This document shows positions 42,701 through 57,700 of a DNA stretch of 64,000 bases, piece by piece. The DNA lies in contig JANPWX010000076.1 in the NCBI GenBank assembly GCA_024734555.1, positions 469,527 through 533,526 of the forward strand. The letters run 5' to 3'. Numbering within the stretch: position 1 is the stretch's first letter; every line of letters starts with the position of its first letter. The notes beneath the pieces were generated by a model. That model made no database searches. It saw only the letters and a program-made list of their open reading frames with translations, and was not told where the DNA came from. A program made the translations under genes and the position numbers. Origin of the DNA: Trochalopteron elliotii (lineage: Eukaryota > Chordata > Aves > Passeriformes > Leiothrichidae).

Positions 42701-45700
42701 GGGAAAGGGTTTTCTTTGTATGAGTAGCCCCACCCTTTCCTCATTTTATTTACTTTCTCATCTCATCCCTCTCAGTGCTGTGAACTCCATGCATTTCTAT
42801 CCAATAGCTCCAGAGCAGGAACATGAGAGGTACATGCACTGCTCCTCCCAGCTGAGAGTTTGTTTAAATTAATGAAGACCCAGAAAAGAGCCTGTAGTCT
42901 TAGTGTAAATAACTTCTCCTCTTCAACTACAGTCCTTCCCTTAAAAAGGAATCCAGATGCTGGCTTTCTTCCTTGCTCCTCCCTAGAAGAGGAGAAGTTG
43001 AGGAGACTGGGAAGACAGTGTCCCCCAATGACGAAACAGAAATTAAAATAACGTCCTCGACTCTAACTACTTACTTTGAATGTAACTCAAGTTGTACACC
43101 TTGCCACAAGAAAAATACTGTTGATTAGCTCAGAGGAGGAAAAGGAGATTATAAGAACAGTTTGAAAATTTTTAGAAAATTATTTTTTGTGGTTTGTTTT
43201 TGAGCACAAAGAGATGAACTTGACACAAGGCCACAAGAGTGCACATTTCTGGGTCTAAACCTTATGCTAATACTCTGCCAACAGCTCATTGCAAACTAAA
43301 CTAACTGCATATTACTCACAAAGAATCAACTCTCTGAATTCCACAACTTGGAACAAAGCTAGTCATCAGTAAATACATCAGAACAGAAACATTAGGTTCT
43401 CATTCACATTGAGAACTACTTTTTTTTCTTATTATTTTTAATAGAACAACAAATGATTTGGTCTTCTCCGTGATCTACTACTGGGTAAACAATTCTAGCA
43501 AACAAGCGTTTCAGAGCAGATTACGTGTTAAAAGTGCCTGACATTAATCTTCTATTTAACAAACAAATCTCAGCTAATGGCATAGCCCAGGGAAAATGCA
43601 AAAATAGAAGCTCATCTGAAAGGCTTCTCACAGAAGCAGCGTGATTAAAGTACATGAGGAACAACCATGCAAGTAAAGCAAGCATGATATGGTTCACGGT
43701 GACTAATCAAGGTAGTTTGTAAAGGTTATGTTATAAAGCTAATCTTAACAGAACATGTTTGTTCATTCTGGACATAATAGGAAGACAAATGAGTGAACCT
43801 GGTGTTTACCAGTATGTAAGAGTGGCACATTTCATTAGCTGGTCTCAAAGTAAACAAGACTTTGAAGCCAGGGTTCATGCTATCTAACTTGAGTCACTTA
43901 ATTGAGGGAGCTAAAATAAAAAAAATAACACTTGTTACTCCATGCTTAGCAGGGAGAAACAGGTATCTCCAGTGGCCATGCAGGTTTTGCATCTGCCAAA
44001 ACATGCAGGTTTTTGACCTCAGTGGGATGCATCTGATTCCATGTGATACTAGCAGTCACCTATGAAACACCTCTGTTTTTATCCAAACTGATTATATATC
44101 CGTGTAAGAGAACCCATACACTGGCCATTCTACAACACTGTAGACATACATAACTAGGTACAACATACGTAAGATCAGCATATGTCCATATCTGTATACA
44201 GACCATATCCCCTTTTGTTTCTTGCTCCAACATCCCATATCTGTTCTTTCTGTTTCTGTTTTGGTGTGTTCCAATCCTGACATTAATGTGTACTTTTAAA
44301 TATACTTCTTAACTAATAACTCTTATGTGCTCAGTTCTCTCAGTACAGTGGCAATTATTACCCTTTTACCCTCTTTTATGCTTACACATCACTTGCTGAC
44401 TTCCCCACAGACTCTTGCTTACATGCGTAGTTTGGCAAACAATAGAGACATGACTGAAAATGTGTATACTCTGTATTATTATTTTAATTTTTTTTTTCAA
44501 CAGAAGAGTATCTCCTTCAGTTTTAAGAATTTTGCAGAGTATTCCAAAGTTCTAAAGCAAACTACTTCCTGGTTTTTTAACACTTTCTTTTTCAAAACTG
44601 GCAAAACACTTACCCTATGTTCTTCTTGTTGTTGCTTTAATGTTTCATATTCAAGGGCTGGTGCAGGAAGCTGAGAGATGACCATTTCTGTTTCAGTTAA
44701 CCATGGCCAAAGCTCTTCATAAGTCTCCCAGAACTGGTTAACCAGGGACTGAGCCCGTTCCAGCTGGAGGTTTCTCTCTGAGTTCATTTGACAGACTGCA
44801 TCATATTTCTGTAAGAGGCTTTCAATTTTTTTCTGCAAAATAATATTAATTTTTTAAAAGTATGTTTTTCCATGTGTCTCTTACCTTCATTTCCAAAGAT
44901 TCTTTGATAATTATAGCACCAATTCACAGTGAATAAAATCACAGTTCAGATGTTTCTACAGTACCATTGTTTAAGGTGGACAGAACCAACAATGAGGAAG
45001 ATCAGAATTTGGTAGACTACTTGCAAAATCATTAGAATACATTTAATATTACTGATATTTACAAATAACACTTTATTCATAGAGCTTCTAGTCAAGCTGC
45101 AAATGATCTGACTGCAGATCTTAGCCCAACTTCCTTACTGCAGACACTTATCTTCAGTGACACTTGGCAGAAACTAAGTTTTCCACAGCATTTCTGAATC
45201 AAAGCAAGATGAACAATATACAAAATCTGTTGGGATGTTTAATTTGGTTTGGTGGTCTTTTTTTTGGTGGGGTTTTCTTTTCCACTCTGGCAAGATGATA
45301 GGATATACTATTGTTACTATCACTTACAAACTCACAACAGAAACCACAAAACATAATTTTTCAGCATACATTACTTAATGCAAATGTATTACCATTAATA
45401 ACATAGATAACAGTGATACAACTATAAGGCTTATACATTACAAATTTAATATTTTTGGCCATGTGATACTAAATGAAAGGATCAACTAGCTATACTAGCT
45501 ATATTTTTCCTGTAGAAAACTGCCCATGTTATCACGTTTATGAAATATTATATACATGACAATGGACATAAATCCTAGCCTTGGAAAAACTACATATAAG
45601 CAAGACATTGAAGATGAAGAAGCTTTTTTTTTTTTTTTGGCAGAACAAGCTATTCTTTCATTTGTTATGTCTTGCATGTAAATTAAGTGTAGAGATGCTA

Positions 45701-48700
45701 TTCAGAGGACAGAACATAACCTTAACACACAGATATACAGTATTTTTGACCAATAAAAATATTTAGTAGAGACTCACACAAAACTGCTCTGCCTTATGAC
45801 TACAGTTTCATAGACAGAACATCTCATCTATTTTAAATTCACTTAAGAGCAAATCAAATTTATTCAGAGATCCTGCAGAAGAACACAATTACTGAAGCAT
45901 TGATTTTCATGGATTGGAAGGACTGAATCTATACAATATATCCAGTCTCACTGTAATTTAGCAAAAAAATCCCAACCCCACAACTAATCCTTCCCAAACG
46001 CCAACATGAAAAACCCATCTCTATATGTTTGCAGCCCTGACATTGGGCTCTCAATGTCTGTGTGTAATAAAGTCAGAAGAATGCCTTTCATGAGCTGTGA
46101 CAGGATGGAATAATCTTGGCAAGCAAGGTCTACATGGAAATCAGCAGAAATGAAAGTAAAGATTCACAGTAAAGTGCAGAGCCATTGAATTCAGCACAGA
46201 AATGCTCACCTCCAGAGCACCACTGACCCAAAAGAACTGGGAAGATAAACTGCCAGATTCCACACATCAACCCAGATGACTAACACTTCTTCACTCAACC
46301 ATCTACAGGCTAAAATACTATTCACTATGGATGAAGATGATAAATGGGGCTCCAAATTAGTGTCAGGCAAAGCAGCAAGTACACAGCGTTTGTTCTTTTA
46401 ACATCCTGAAGGAAGGCGGGCGATACACAACAGCATTCCCTCCAGAATTACAATCCTCAGACAGGAAATGACTGTAATTAATGCTTTTTCATTAATATTT
46501 TTAAAAAGACACTATAGGAATCCTTCTGCCTATAGACTGTCTGCATATCTACCACTGTAGCTGCAATTTAAGGAACTTTACCTTCATCATCTGTTTCTCT
46601 TCTTCAGTGCATGTTTTCATGATCTTGTCCCCAGATTTAACAAGTTCATCTATAGTATCTTTGTGCCTTAAGATCTCCATGGTAAAAGCCTTGAAACAGA
46701 ATAAAAATTGGTTAGAACAATGACTTTAAAAAAGAAAGTATTTGGAGCAAAAACTGGTTTTGAAGTGCATTAATTATGATGGACTGAAAATTAAATCATG
46801 CCAGTACATTTTCTAGATGGAGAGTGTGCCGGCCAATAATTAACATGACAGTTGGAAATGCATTTCTTTTACCTTTTGAACTTGCAGCTGAGCAGTGGTC
46901 TGGTCTTGCTCAAGCCTAATATCACCCAGAGACATCAATTTCTTTTCTGTTTCTGCAATCCAGGCAAATTCAGCATCAGCTGCTTGATCAAACTAAACGA
47001 GGGAGACAAGAATTAGTTCAGCAGTTCTACAGACATGAAATTAGAATAACAGTTTCAAAAATTTTAAAGAAGATTAAACAGCATATTTTTGAATTTTTAG
47101 AAAGATAGCAGCTCAATTTCCATTTGAGGTTTTTATATAAATGAAACACAATGCCCAAAATGATTCTGAGGGATTGTAATACAAGCAACTTAATTCATAA
47201 GCATGACAAAGTAACAGAAGTAAATACTTTTCTCCAAAGCCTACAGTGCTCTAACAGTCGTAAGAAAATAAAAAAGGATTATAATCTCAGAGTTTTAACT
47301 AGACTGCTTGTTTTTATTTTACCCTACTTTTACACGCCTTTTTCATCTCTGTTTATTATTACTGCTAGTGTTGCAATTATCTGGAGACACAGTTTTTTGA
47401 TGTTACTCTATTAATCTGAAGAGCTGCTTTGGTATTAAATAATCAAGGCAAAACAATCACAGTTCAACTAATTTAGCGAATTCACCGAATTTAGAGAAGA
47501 CAGGATTTCATCCAAATCTAGGCCTCAGAATAAATGCAAGAGGGTTTTTATGAGCATTTGGATACAGCCAGTCCTTTTCCTAAAAGATTAACTTCTGACT
47601 ACAATTAGTAAACATTTAAGTGTTTTAAAATTTTCCTAAAAGCACTAATACATTGAGAGGACCTGTTTCTTACTAATTTGCAAAAAAAAGCATGAAAAGA
47701 AGAAAGTGGGGATCTAAGTCTTCTGAAATGTGAGACCAGATGTAAAAAAAAAAAAAATCATACATTGTCTCTTCAGATCAAGTTCATAGGCATGCATCTT
47801 AGCACACACATGTTGCAGTACACAACCAGGGCAGCTTTGAGCCTAAGCCAAACAGAAATATTACATGGGATGTATCAGATGCACGTTGTAGAAACTACTA
47901 GGAATTTATTTATTGAAATTGTTAAAACTCTGCCCCCTCTTCAAAATTAACTGAAGCTTAATATAGCCCTGAGTTATTGTGAAAGTCTGTCAGGATGTTT
48001 TAGGTCAGAATCTGCTACTTGTGTTGTTGATGCCCACACTTTCCTCAGAAATCTTCTTCTGAACACTCTCAGTCCCACTTGTCTTTAAAATAGGCTGGTC
48101 TGTGCATTTATGGCTGTAGTCCATAACAGCCCTGCTCCTTAATATAACTGGAATTCACTTTAGTCACTAGCTCAGACTTTTCTTAGTGGTTAATCATGAG
48201 TCCCACAAAATGAAAGAAACAATTCTGAGATTTCATTCTTTATGAGTCAATCTTTTTTCACTCTTTATAATCCATTTGTTACATGAAAAAGCAGAACATT
48301 CTTTTTCACTATATGTCATTTCTCATTTAAAGGAAGAGAAAGTAAGATTTGTCCTAAATACTGTGACATCCTACTAGAAAGGTATGTTCTGAAATAATCA
48401 GTACTGTAAACATTAGCACGAAGCACATGCACCAGTGGTAGTTAAATCCTGGCTTTAGAAACTACAGTTCACAATGGAGGTTTTCAGAAGTCCATCTATT
48501 TACGACAGAAAAGGAGAAGATGGTTTCAAATCTGTTAGATGTACAAACTAACTGCAGTGTGACTTCCTGATACCAAATATTCATGGGTATGTAAGTAATA
48601 GTCAGGAAATATTTAATGGAAATAATAAAATCAAGGCATGGCACTGAAACTTCAAAGTTAAACAGCATCAAGGAAGGGAAGAACTCTAATCTCAATTTGC

Positions 48701-51700
48701 TGAAGGTATTGGATTTCCAAATTGTGATGCTTAAAAACAACATTAAGGAATAAAAAGCATAAAATTGGCACTTCAAAACTTGAAATGTTTTCTTCCCATT
48801 ATACATGGCAGTTACTTATGAGCCCTGAGCTACACTTTGACTCAATATAAAATCATTTACTTAATCCCCATCCAGTTTAACCAAGCATAGTTCATTGTGG
48901 TACATTTTCTTCTGATCAGGGATGATTGACTTCCGAATATGATGATGCTGTGATTTTCTCCATGAATGCTTTCTAAAGCACTCTCTATGGCTGCTTTAGA
49001 GTGAAAAATAAGTAAGCTCAAAGTAGAGTATGACCTTGTGTTTCCACACAGGACTCCTTCACTAGGGGACCCCACCAAGGCCTTCAATCTTGAGAAATGA
49101 AGACTAAACCATGCAGCTGAATTTCTCTCTATTATCTATCTGGGGCCATTTTTCCCATGTAGTTAAAAACCCTGGGCATTGCATTTGTCTATTATTTTTC
49201 CAGCCTCCATTCACAACATGAAGTTAATTCTGCCTAGTCATCTGTGTTTCTTGCTGCATTCCTCACCTTGGCCCAGGAACATCTCACACGAAACCCACAC
49301 TTACTCCTACCAAAGCCTTGTACTCTCAGCAGCTTTGTCCTCCACCCAAATCTTCTTAATAGTAGAGGCACTTCAACAAGTTGCCACAGGGCAAACTTAA
49401 AGATCACTAGCTTCTCCAAAAATGTTTTTCATTTTGCATAGCTAAATGGGAAATATCTTATCCTTTACTGGAAGAACATTAAGCCACCTGAAACTTATCA
49501 CAGGATATAGTGTATAGGAGTTTATTGTGATGATCTGGGTTGGCTGAAGTGGAGGTTAGGAGTATGAAGGATGAGAGTGCAACGTGCCCTTGCAACATCA
49601 GCTAGTGGAACAGCAGCTCTGGACATTTCATGCCTGGACCTGAAACTGCTCAACTTATGTTAGAGGATGCAACATACTCATGGAAATCAGAAAATCTGAA
49701 GGAGAGACAATATATAATCTCCTATCTCACCTTATCACTCATTAAAATAAAATAAAAATCACCCTTCATTTTTGAGGATTAGCTTAATGAGACAAGAAAA
49801 TATTAATTAGCAAACCACTTGAAAAGAAACCCATAGTTATTTTTAGGCTCACTTAGAAAAAAATCTGAATTACTGCCAGTCTCTTTTAGTCAGCTTTTAG
49901 CAAATTTTGAAATTATCACATGTGCTTTCTCCTTGTCCTGTTACAACTGTTTATGTGAACTACATAGAAAAAGGAGAAATCTCCACCAATATTTTTATGC
50001 CTGAATTGGAAAACTGTGTTTCCACAATGCATTTATAAGCTGGCTTAAATATGAGCCTACCTATTGGCAAAATTAGAGCCCCATTCTCAAAGTGTATCCA
50101 TAGATACTTCTGTGCACATATAGAAACCTCCACATATTAAATATCTCTTTTCAAGAAGAAAAGCATTGTAGATACTAATAAAAGCAAGTCATTTAAACAA
50201 GGTCATCCAGGTTTTAATTTTCTAATGTGCAGAGGAGTCAGACAATCAGCTGATGCTGATATGAGGTGTGGCCAACCAAGCAATATGAGCATCACATCCA
50301 GAAAAGGTGGCTCAGGATCTTGGACCATATTTTACTTAACACACCATGATGTACAAAAGACATGGGCCATTCAGTTCTCAAGCAATCTTTGACTTAAGGA
50401 GCCGCAGAATAGTAACAGCAATTTTAGCAAAAATACTGTTCTTTGCATCAACAAAAAGGGAGACAACTACAGCAGAGTACAGATGAACAGATTTCTGGCA
50501 TTCATATTTCATTCAAATGGGCCTTTTGCTGCTCAAGCATAACAAACTTTTGACAACATTATTTTGTTCAAGTACACATGGCCAGAGACTGTTACTGTCC
50601 AAAGAACAGTTTTGATTACCTGCTGGGATCTCAGGATGGCAGCATCAATCTCATCCACCTTCTGAGAGATGGTGTCACTCACTAATCTGTAACGTTCGTT
50701 GTCCTCCGTTATCATCTTGTCCAGCCCCTCTCTGGCCCTCCATGGCACCAGCTCCAGGAAAGCACTGCCAACTTCATTCAGAGTGTCCACTAAGCCTTTG
50801 TTGTTCTTTGCTTCTTTTTTCAGCTCCTGGAAAAGGCCATTTAAAACAATTAAACCATTTAAACATGGCAGTATATGAATGGAACATACACAGTTTGCAG
50901 TTTTTTTCATTCTTTCAGCTTCTTCATGAGTCGAGAACTGAAATGTTTTCCACACAAACCAAAGGGCTAGATTAGAATACTTATCCTCAGCTAAACTGTA
51001 TTAGCTTTTTGATACTGTAAGTTGTTTGGCAGAAAGGTAGGTGACTCTTAAGAGAATTTTCCACAGAATCTATCCTAAATACATTTATCCATTCAGGATA
51101 GGACTGTCTGAAAATTTTCTAAGAATTGTTAGTACTTCATGAAGCATCCAAAGAAAATAGAACTAATGGATGGTTGTGAACTGTAGCTCCATAAGGAACT
51201 TAGTCATTAGCAAATGAAATCAGCACAAAATATGAAAAATACAAAATATGATGAATTCAAATGATTTCTGCAATGACTGGTTTAAACTTCAAGCACATAT
51301 TCACACAAAGGAATGAGTTTTTACCTGTACAGAATTCCCCATCTATTAAAAAAAATTAATAGAATTTTTTTAATCTTCCATCCTCAACATTTTTCATATC
51401 ATGCAGCTTGCACTACATCTTTTCTTTTGAAATAAATCTTGTTAAAGAAAACTAGTAATATCTGTTTAAAATGCTCACACTTTACAGGATTTTATCCATG
51501 CCACAGCTAAGGAACTAAAATAACTTTGACATCTTATGAAGTTTCCCAGTCTTAGGTAGCTCCTTGAATAAAATGAAAATGTTGTGCTTCCCCTGTGCTA
51601 AAAATAAACCTCAGCCCTATTTCATACGTGATTATAACAGATGACTCTGGAAAAATAGTTTGATTCTTAACTACCATTATATTTAGTCAAATGATCTGAT

Positions 51701-54700
51701 GCCAAAACTAGTTGTTGAAAAATTACTTCATATCAGGCATAAATTAACACAAAACCTCACCAAATCACAGAACAGTAAATAATTCACAGGTTCCAAAACC
51801 TACTTTTTGTCTTTCTTGTACTTGGCTTAATTCTTCACCCTTTGGTATTTGAGTTTCATATGAGAGTAACTCCATCTCTACTTCATCAAGCCATTTGCAG
51901 AGCTCCTCGTGAGTTGAATGCAGTTGGCCTGCAAGCTGCAGAGCCTGCTCTAAAGTCTTGGAAACATCAGAACTTAATTTTGTAATGTCTTTGTATCTCG
52001 CTTTAATGCCTTCCAGTTTATCTTGAACAATTACAACTTCATCACCTAAAATATTAAAGGAATGTTATTTCCCATGATCACAAATATCAAGAAGAAGAAA
52101 ACTAAAGCCACAACAACAACAAAAAACCTAAAATCTCAAACTCCACATATTACAGAAACCTCATTATTTGATTTAAAAAATAACCCAAACAAGGTGACAA
52201 GGCCAATCCTCAACTGCTGTAAATTATCCTACCACCACTAAAGCCCAGAGAGCTACAAAGTTTACCTCAGTTCAGGATTGGTCCTTCTGTCTTTTTTCTG
52301 CTTTACTGAACTATTACAAAGTAAGGAGCTAAATCCAATTTTAAACAGAAATGTTCTTATAAAAAAATCCAGCCTTAAATCCATAATACTTATAAAGGTG
52401 AAATAAAAGATATAAAAGCGTCACTGAAAATGTAAAGAACAAAAGAAAATCTACATATTATTAACTAGATTTTCAATTGCAGTAGATTTTGACATCCCAG
52501 TTCACCCTCACTGCTGTTCATTTGAAACACAACTCAAAATGCTAAAAGAAAAACAATGTATTGAAATTTATTAGCCATAATATTAGAAATGTCCAGATTT
52601 CATCATAGAATATGTGTCATGTCAGAGTTTGGAACAGAAAAGGATAATACCTGCACAAACATATGTCTCAATGGGTTCAAGGACTTTACAAGGACTGGAA
52701 AATCTGGACAGATGTTGATCTACAGAACAGACACCTTGTACAGAATTGGAATGCAACTTTTCCCATAGTATTAATTCCCATGGCAGAAGTTTTCCCCTTG
52801 CAGTAATAGGTAGTCTAATAAATATCTTGTTCATTTGTGGATGGTTGCAGGGAATTTACTGTGTCCACTGCCAAAGAGCCCTCCATTATGAGTAATGGCC
52901 ATAACTTGCTATTAGGAATGGAATGCAGGTTCACTAAAATAATTTTCCACTACAAGTAATAAAAGGATTCAAGGGCTAAATTGTCTACAGGCAAAAAAGG
53001 CCTTTTGCTCACTTACATTAAAAGTAAAATTGGTCTCAAAACATAAACTAGCTTGACCTCAAACCTTATTAAAATAAACAACTATGATTGCTTTAACCAG
53101 TAAATATGAACCCTATTTACAAGTTCCACTTTAATTTTCTTAGGCCCCTACAAGAAAAAAAAAGTATGACAAATTATAGTTTTATGTAAGTTCTCACCTG
53201 TTGTTTGCTTGAGAAGCTCTAAGCCATTTTGTACAGCCAAATCAACATTTTGTTTTCTAAGAAGAATCTCTTCCTGAAGATCCTATGAATAAAGGTCAGT
53301 TACATTAGCACAGACCTAAAAAAATATACTATTTTTATTTAGAATAAGTATATTGACATTTTAAACAAAATACATTAATGAAAATAAATGATGTATGGAG
53401 ATATAAATCAAATTAAAAACATGAATTAAATACGAAATGAACAGAAATCAAAATACCAGTAGTTCAGAGTGCTGTTTCTCAAGCAATTCTGTGTTGCAAT
53501 CTTGGACTGACAATTTGTTCAGTTTATCATGGATTTCATTCAGCCAGTTCATCAATTCAACTTCGTCCTCCCCAAAAATCTGAGCATTGCTGTAAGCTTG
53601 CTGGAGAAGTTCAGACCTGCTGTTGCTCTTCTCTTGAATTTCAATGTATCGTGCCTGAGCAGAATCTAGCTTTTCCTGCACCACATCTTTATCTTCCCTG
53701 GAGCTCATAGTCTTTAGAGACTGACCAGCACTAATGGCCTGATGTAAACTCTTATTGTGAGCTAGGACATCATCTTCTAGGGCCTATATTTTATTTTAAA
53801 TAATGAAGAATAATGAAAAAGAAAATCAGAAAAACATAAAATAAATTCAAGTGGAACGAAATGAAAATCGAACAAAAAAGGACACATTGCCAACATAAAT
53901 ATATAAAACTTAAATTACAGGGGGAAAAAAATGAAATAGTATGGTAAAATGAGTACAGTGCAACAGCTTTGCCAACTGTGCTTTACAGAAGCATCTAAAA
54001 AGAATGACCAAAGCAAGTGAGTGATTTGTATCTTACTTTATGCTGAGAAATTTGCTGCTGCAGCTTGGAGGCCTGTGTTCCAATAGGTTCTGCATTTGCA
54101 AGCCTCTTCTCTGTGGCTGTCAGCCACTCCACCAGTGGCTCCAGAGCTTCATGGAACTGCTGCGCTACCACCGAGATGCCTTCCAGCTGACGGTTCCTAC
54201 CAATACACCCAGGGAATGGTTATCTTTTGGGATGAAGTCAGTGTCAAACAGCTTTAATAAAGAAAAAAGTCCCTTGAATCCTTTGAAAGACACCCCAGAA
54301 ATAATTTAATCTCATACTAGGAGCCAGTCACCAAATGAAACAGACATACATCCATGATACTTAATGAAAAGCAAGGTAAAGTAAAAATCAAATAAAATTA
54401 AAAGCAAACAAAGACCTCCAAAGCATTTGGCTAATATACCAGCTTTGAAAATAATAAAAAACCCCACATTATTAATATACTTTTTGCTAAAAATAATCTA
54501 GCACTTAATTCAGCAAAATATTGTTTTATACCCAGTTAAGATAGTTCTCAAGTTTCCAGCTGTCTTAAAACATAAACTTACGTTCTCTTGACTATTATAC
54601 ATGTTTTAAAGTCAGGCAAAGGCTTTATTGAACCAGAACATACTGTTATGCTTCCTCAATGTTGTGAAATATTTTAAACATTTTTTCATCAATGACAACA

Positions 54701-57700
54701 AAATTATTTGGTTCTAAATTTGCATCTCTTGTCCTGGATTAAAGCTCTCAATGAAGTTAGTGAGACAACATTAATAAAGCACAGAAACTTCATCTCCAGA
54801 ACAGAAAAGCAGTATCTAAAACATTTCTGGTTCAGATCATTACATGTCAGAGAAGACTTTTGATTACAGCCAAGTCTTCTCTACAAGCAGTGCTGAACAA
54901 ATGTCATTCAAGCAGACTTTTAGGAGAGATTTGTTCTACATGAAAACATCACAATAACATCTTTCAAATGAGGGTCTCGTTCCAGATAAAAGCCACATTT
55001 ATATGAGCTTTCCAAGGCTTATGAAAAAGGTAGACTTGACATACTTAGCCATGGAACACTCTGTGAGGTACTCTACATAGTTTTCAAAATCATCCTCAAA
55101 TTCCTTCCTTATTTCTAGAGACCAGCCAAAGAATGATAGAGACAGGCTTGCAGCTAATGGATGGCTTGGAAAAAGCTGCAATTTCATTTGTAATTAGATA
55201 TCACCAGACTGGGAGGATATTATTAAATTAAACATGACATTAACATTTACTCCAGCTAATGAGTCAGATTCCTTCAATAAAAAAGAAAAAAAAAATAGGA
55301 AATAATGGCCTATTAGTGGTTGACTAATTAAATAATCCTATTATTAGCATGAGGTAACAAAACAGGTTCAGCTGAAGAGAGGCTACCAGAAGGAATAGAA
55401 GACAGCAGAGGTGAGGTGAGTTCAATGCTACTTTAAGTACCAACACAACCATTTGTTCTTCACTGTAAAGCTTCACTGCGCACTTCAAATTTTTCTTCAA
55501 CTTCCCAAGTCCTCTCTCACTCTCAATTATGGGCCTTTTTCCAAGCTATGTCTCATGCACTTTTCTCTCTACTCTGAAAAAGACTGCCCTTCTTCTCAAA
55601 TCCCCACCCAGAAAACATATTCAGTAATCCTTTCAACACAGATTTCTTCAAAGACACTTTACAGGTATTTTATACATTGACAACAACTCATAAACGTAAG
55701 TCTGTGTTTACACAGATACTATGCACATGGATTTTGTTTGATTTTTTTCAATTGGAACTTGAAGTGGACCTCACTGTCTTTCGAGAGAGAGTTTTCTGTT
55801 TTGCTAGAATATATATATCTATATACTTAAAAGGTCCTTTTTTTTCTTGAAAACTAAGAGAGCTCAGCACCTGCAACTGACATTATAATGATCTCTAAGC
55901 TGCAGAAACTAGTTATGTAGATGATACTAGAAAAGAAAAAGGAAAGAATTGAGTACCCCTTCTTTGTAGCAGCAATTCAGGACTTTGAAGTTCCAACAGA
56001 ATATCATTATTAGGTGCAAAATTTATACTTGATTCCATTGCAAAACAGGTTCTTGCCTCAAAACACCTGCATTCTACTTAATTAACAGAGACAAAATATT
56101 CAGAAGATACATATGTAGTTAATCCTAGCAGATTATCACATCTTAGACTAAACATTTTTTAAAGAGCTTTTGGTCTTTTCAGGTCACTTTTCTCCACTTT
56201 TCCTTCAGAGGACCCATTATATCAACATCAAGACACTAAGACATAATGCGGTCAAAAGCATGATAGTACTTCACAGTATTGAGTTCCACATGCTGCTTCT
56301 AAACATCTCTCACAAGCCATGTCTACATTTTTCAAATCCATGAAAGAATTTCAAGTACCTGGTTTCAGCTTTACTGAGCAGGGCATCCCATCGACTGTCC
56401 AGGAAACTCAGCTGTTTCAAGATTTTCACTCTGTCAGCAGGCTCTGCCGACTCCGCAATTTTCTCCCCTTCGCGCTTGATCGCCTCAACAGTTGGTTTGC
56501 GGTCATCCAGCAGCCTCTGCAGAAGCTACAGAGAAAGCAACCAAGCACCAGGTTATTAAGGAAATATTGCAATAATGCAAATGTAACAACGGTAGACTTC
56601 TTGAAAAGCTGTTAAAACAAACAAAAAAAACCCCCAAAAACTAAACCACAATGCCTATATTGTGATAAAAATGTGAACAAAGCTGATCAAAGAGATACAC
56701 ATAACACACACATCAACCCCTTCCCTGATCAACAAAGGCTCATTTTAGTTTCAGTTGCTTTCCTAAGAACACTGGAGTTTCACAAAGCCCAAACAACAAC
56801 CTTGGTTTCCCTGAAGTAAGGATGTGTGGCAGCCCAAAAAGTGAATACATAGAGGAAAAAGTTCTACATAACATAACACCCTTGGGGGAATCCAGCTATT
56901 TAGAATTAAGTCACATTTTAGAGGAACATTTATAGGAAAACTGCATGCCCTTCCGGATTCGGCACCACAACTGGTAATTTGGATACACAGAGATGGGAAA
57001 ATAGGTACTAAAACTATGGTATAATCAATTCATCACTTACATGAGATACAACTGAGTTCACCAATCTATGGTGAAATGTGTCTTACATTAACTTCTCTGT
57101 GAAGAATAAAATGTGCCTCTGTCTACAATCCTCCCTTTCTCCATTCCCTAGGTGCCCCTGGTAACATTAACATTTTGCCACCGCAGGTATCCCAAGAAGA
57201 TAACCTGTACTGGCCATAACTTTATATTAAATCCTTGGGTGGCAGTGGGCCACACAGTCCAGCTGCATGAATTTTATGTTTTATCAGCTACATTATCATT
57301 CTTTTTTCTATAACCACTATTAAAACATGCCAGAGTTGATGACACTGAGTTTCTACATTAGCACAGGCCACTTCCCAATGGAATTCCAACTGACTACCAA
57401 CAATGATCACATGAAGATCAAGAGCCAGGTATTTAAGTCAATAATCTGCAATCTTATCTTGGTAGTACTAGAATGAAAATTTACTAGGTTTTATTTCCTA
57501 CCTTTCAAATGGCCAAATACTGGATTTTATGCTTTCTCTTTTTCCAATGATCTTTAACATCCTTTCCAGATAATGTTAATAACTCTAACCAGAGCTCAGA
57601 TTGCACAGTATCACTCTGTCTTATATCCAAGAAGATGAGCAATTCTCCCAGCCCTGGACAAAGTCCTGAGTTTTGAGCAGATGGCTTCTTTAAACAACTC

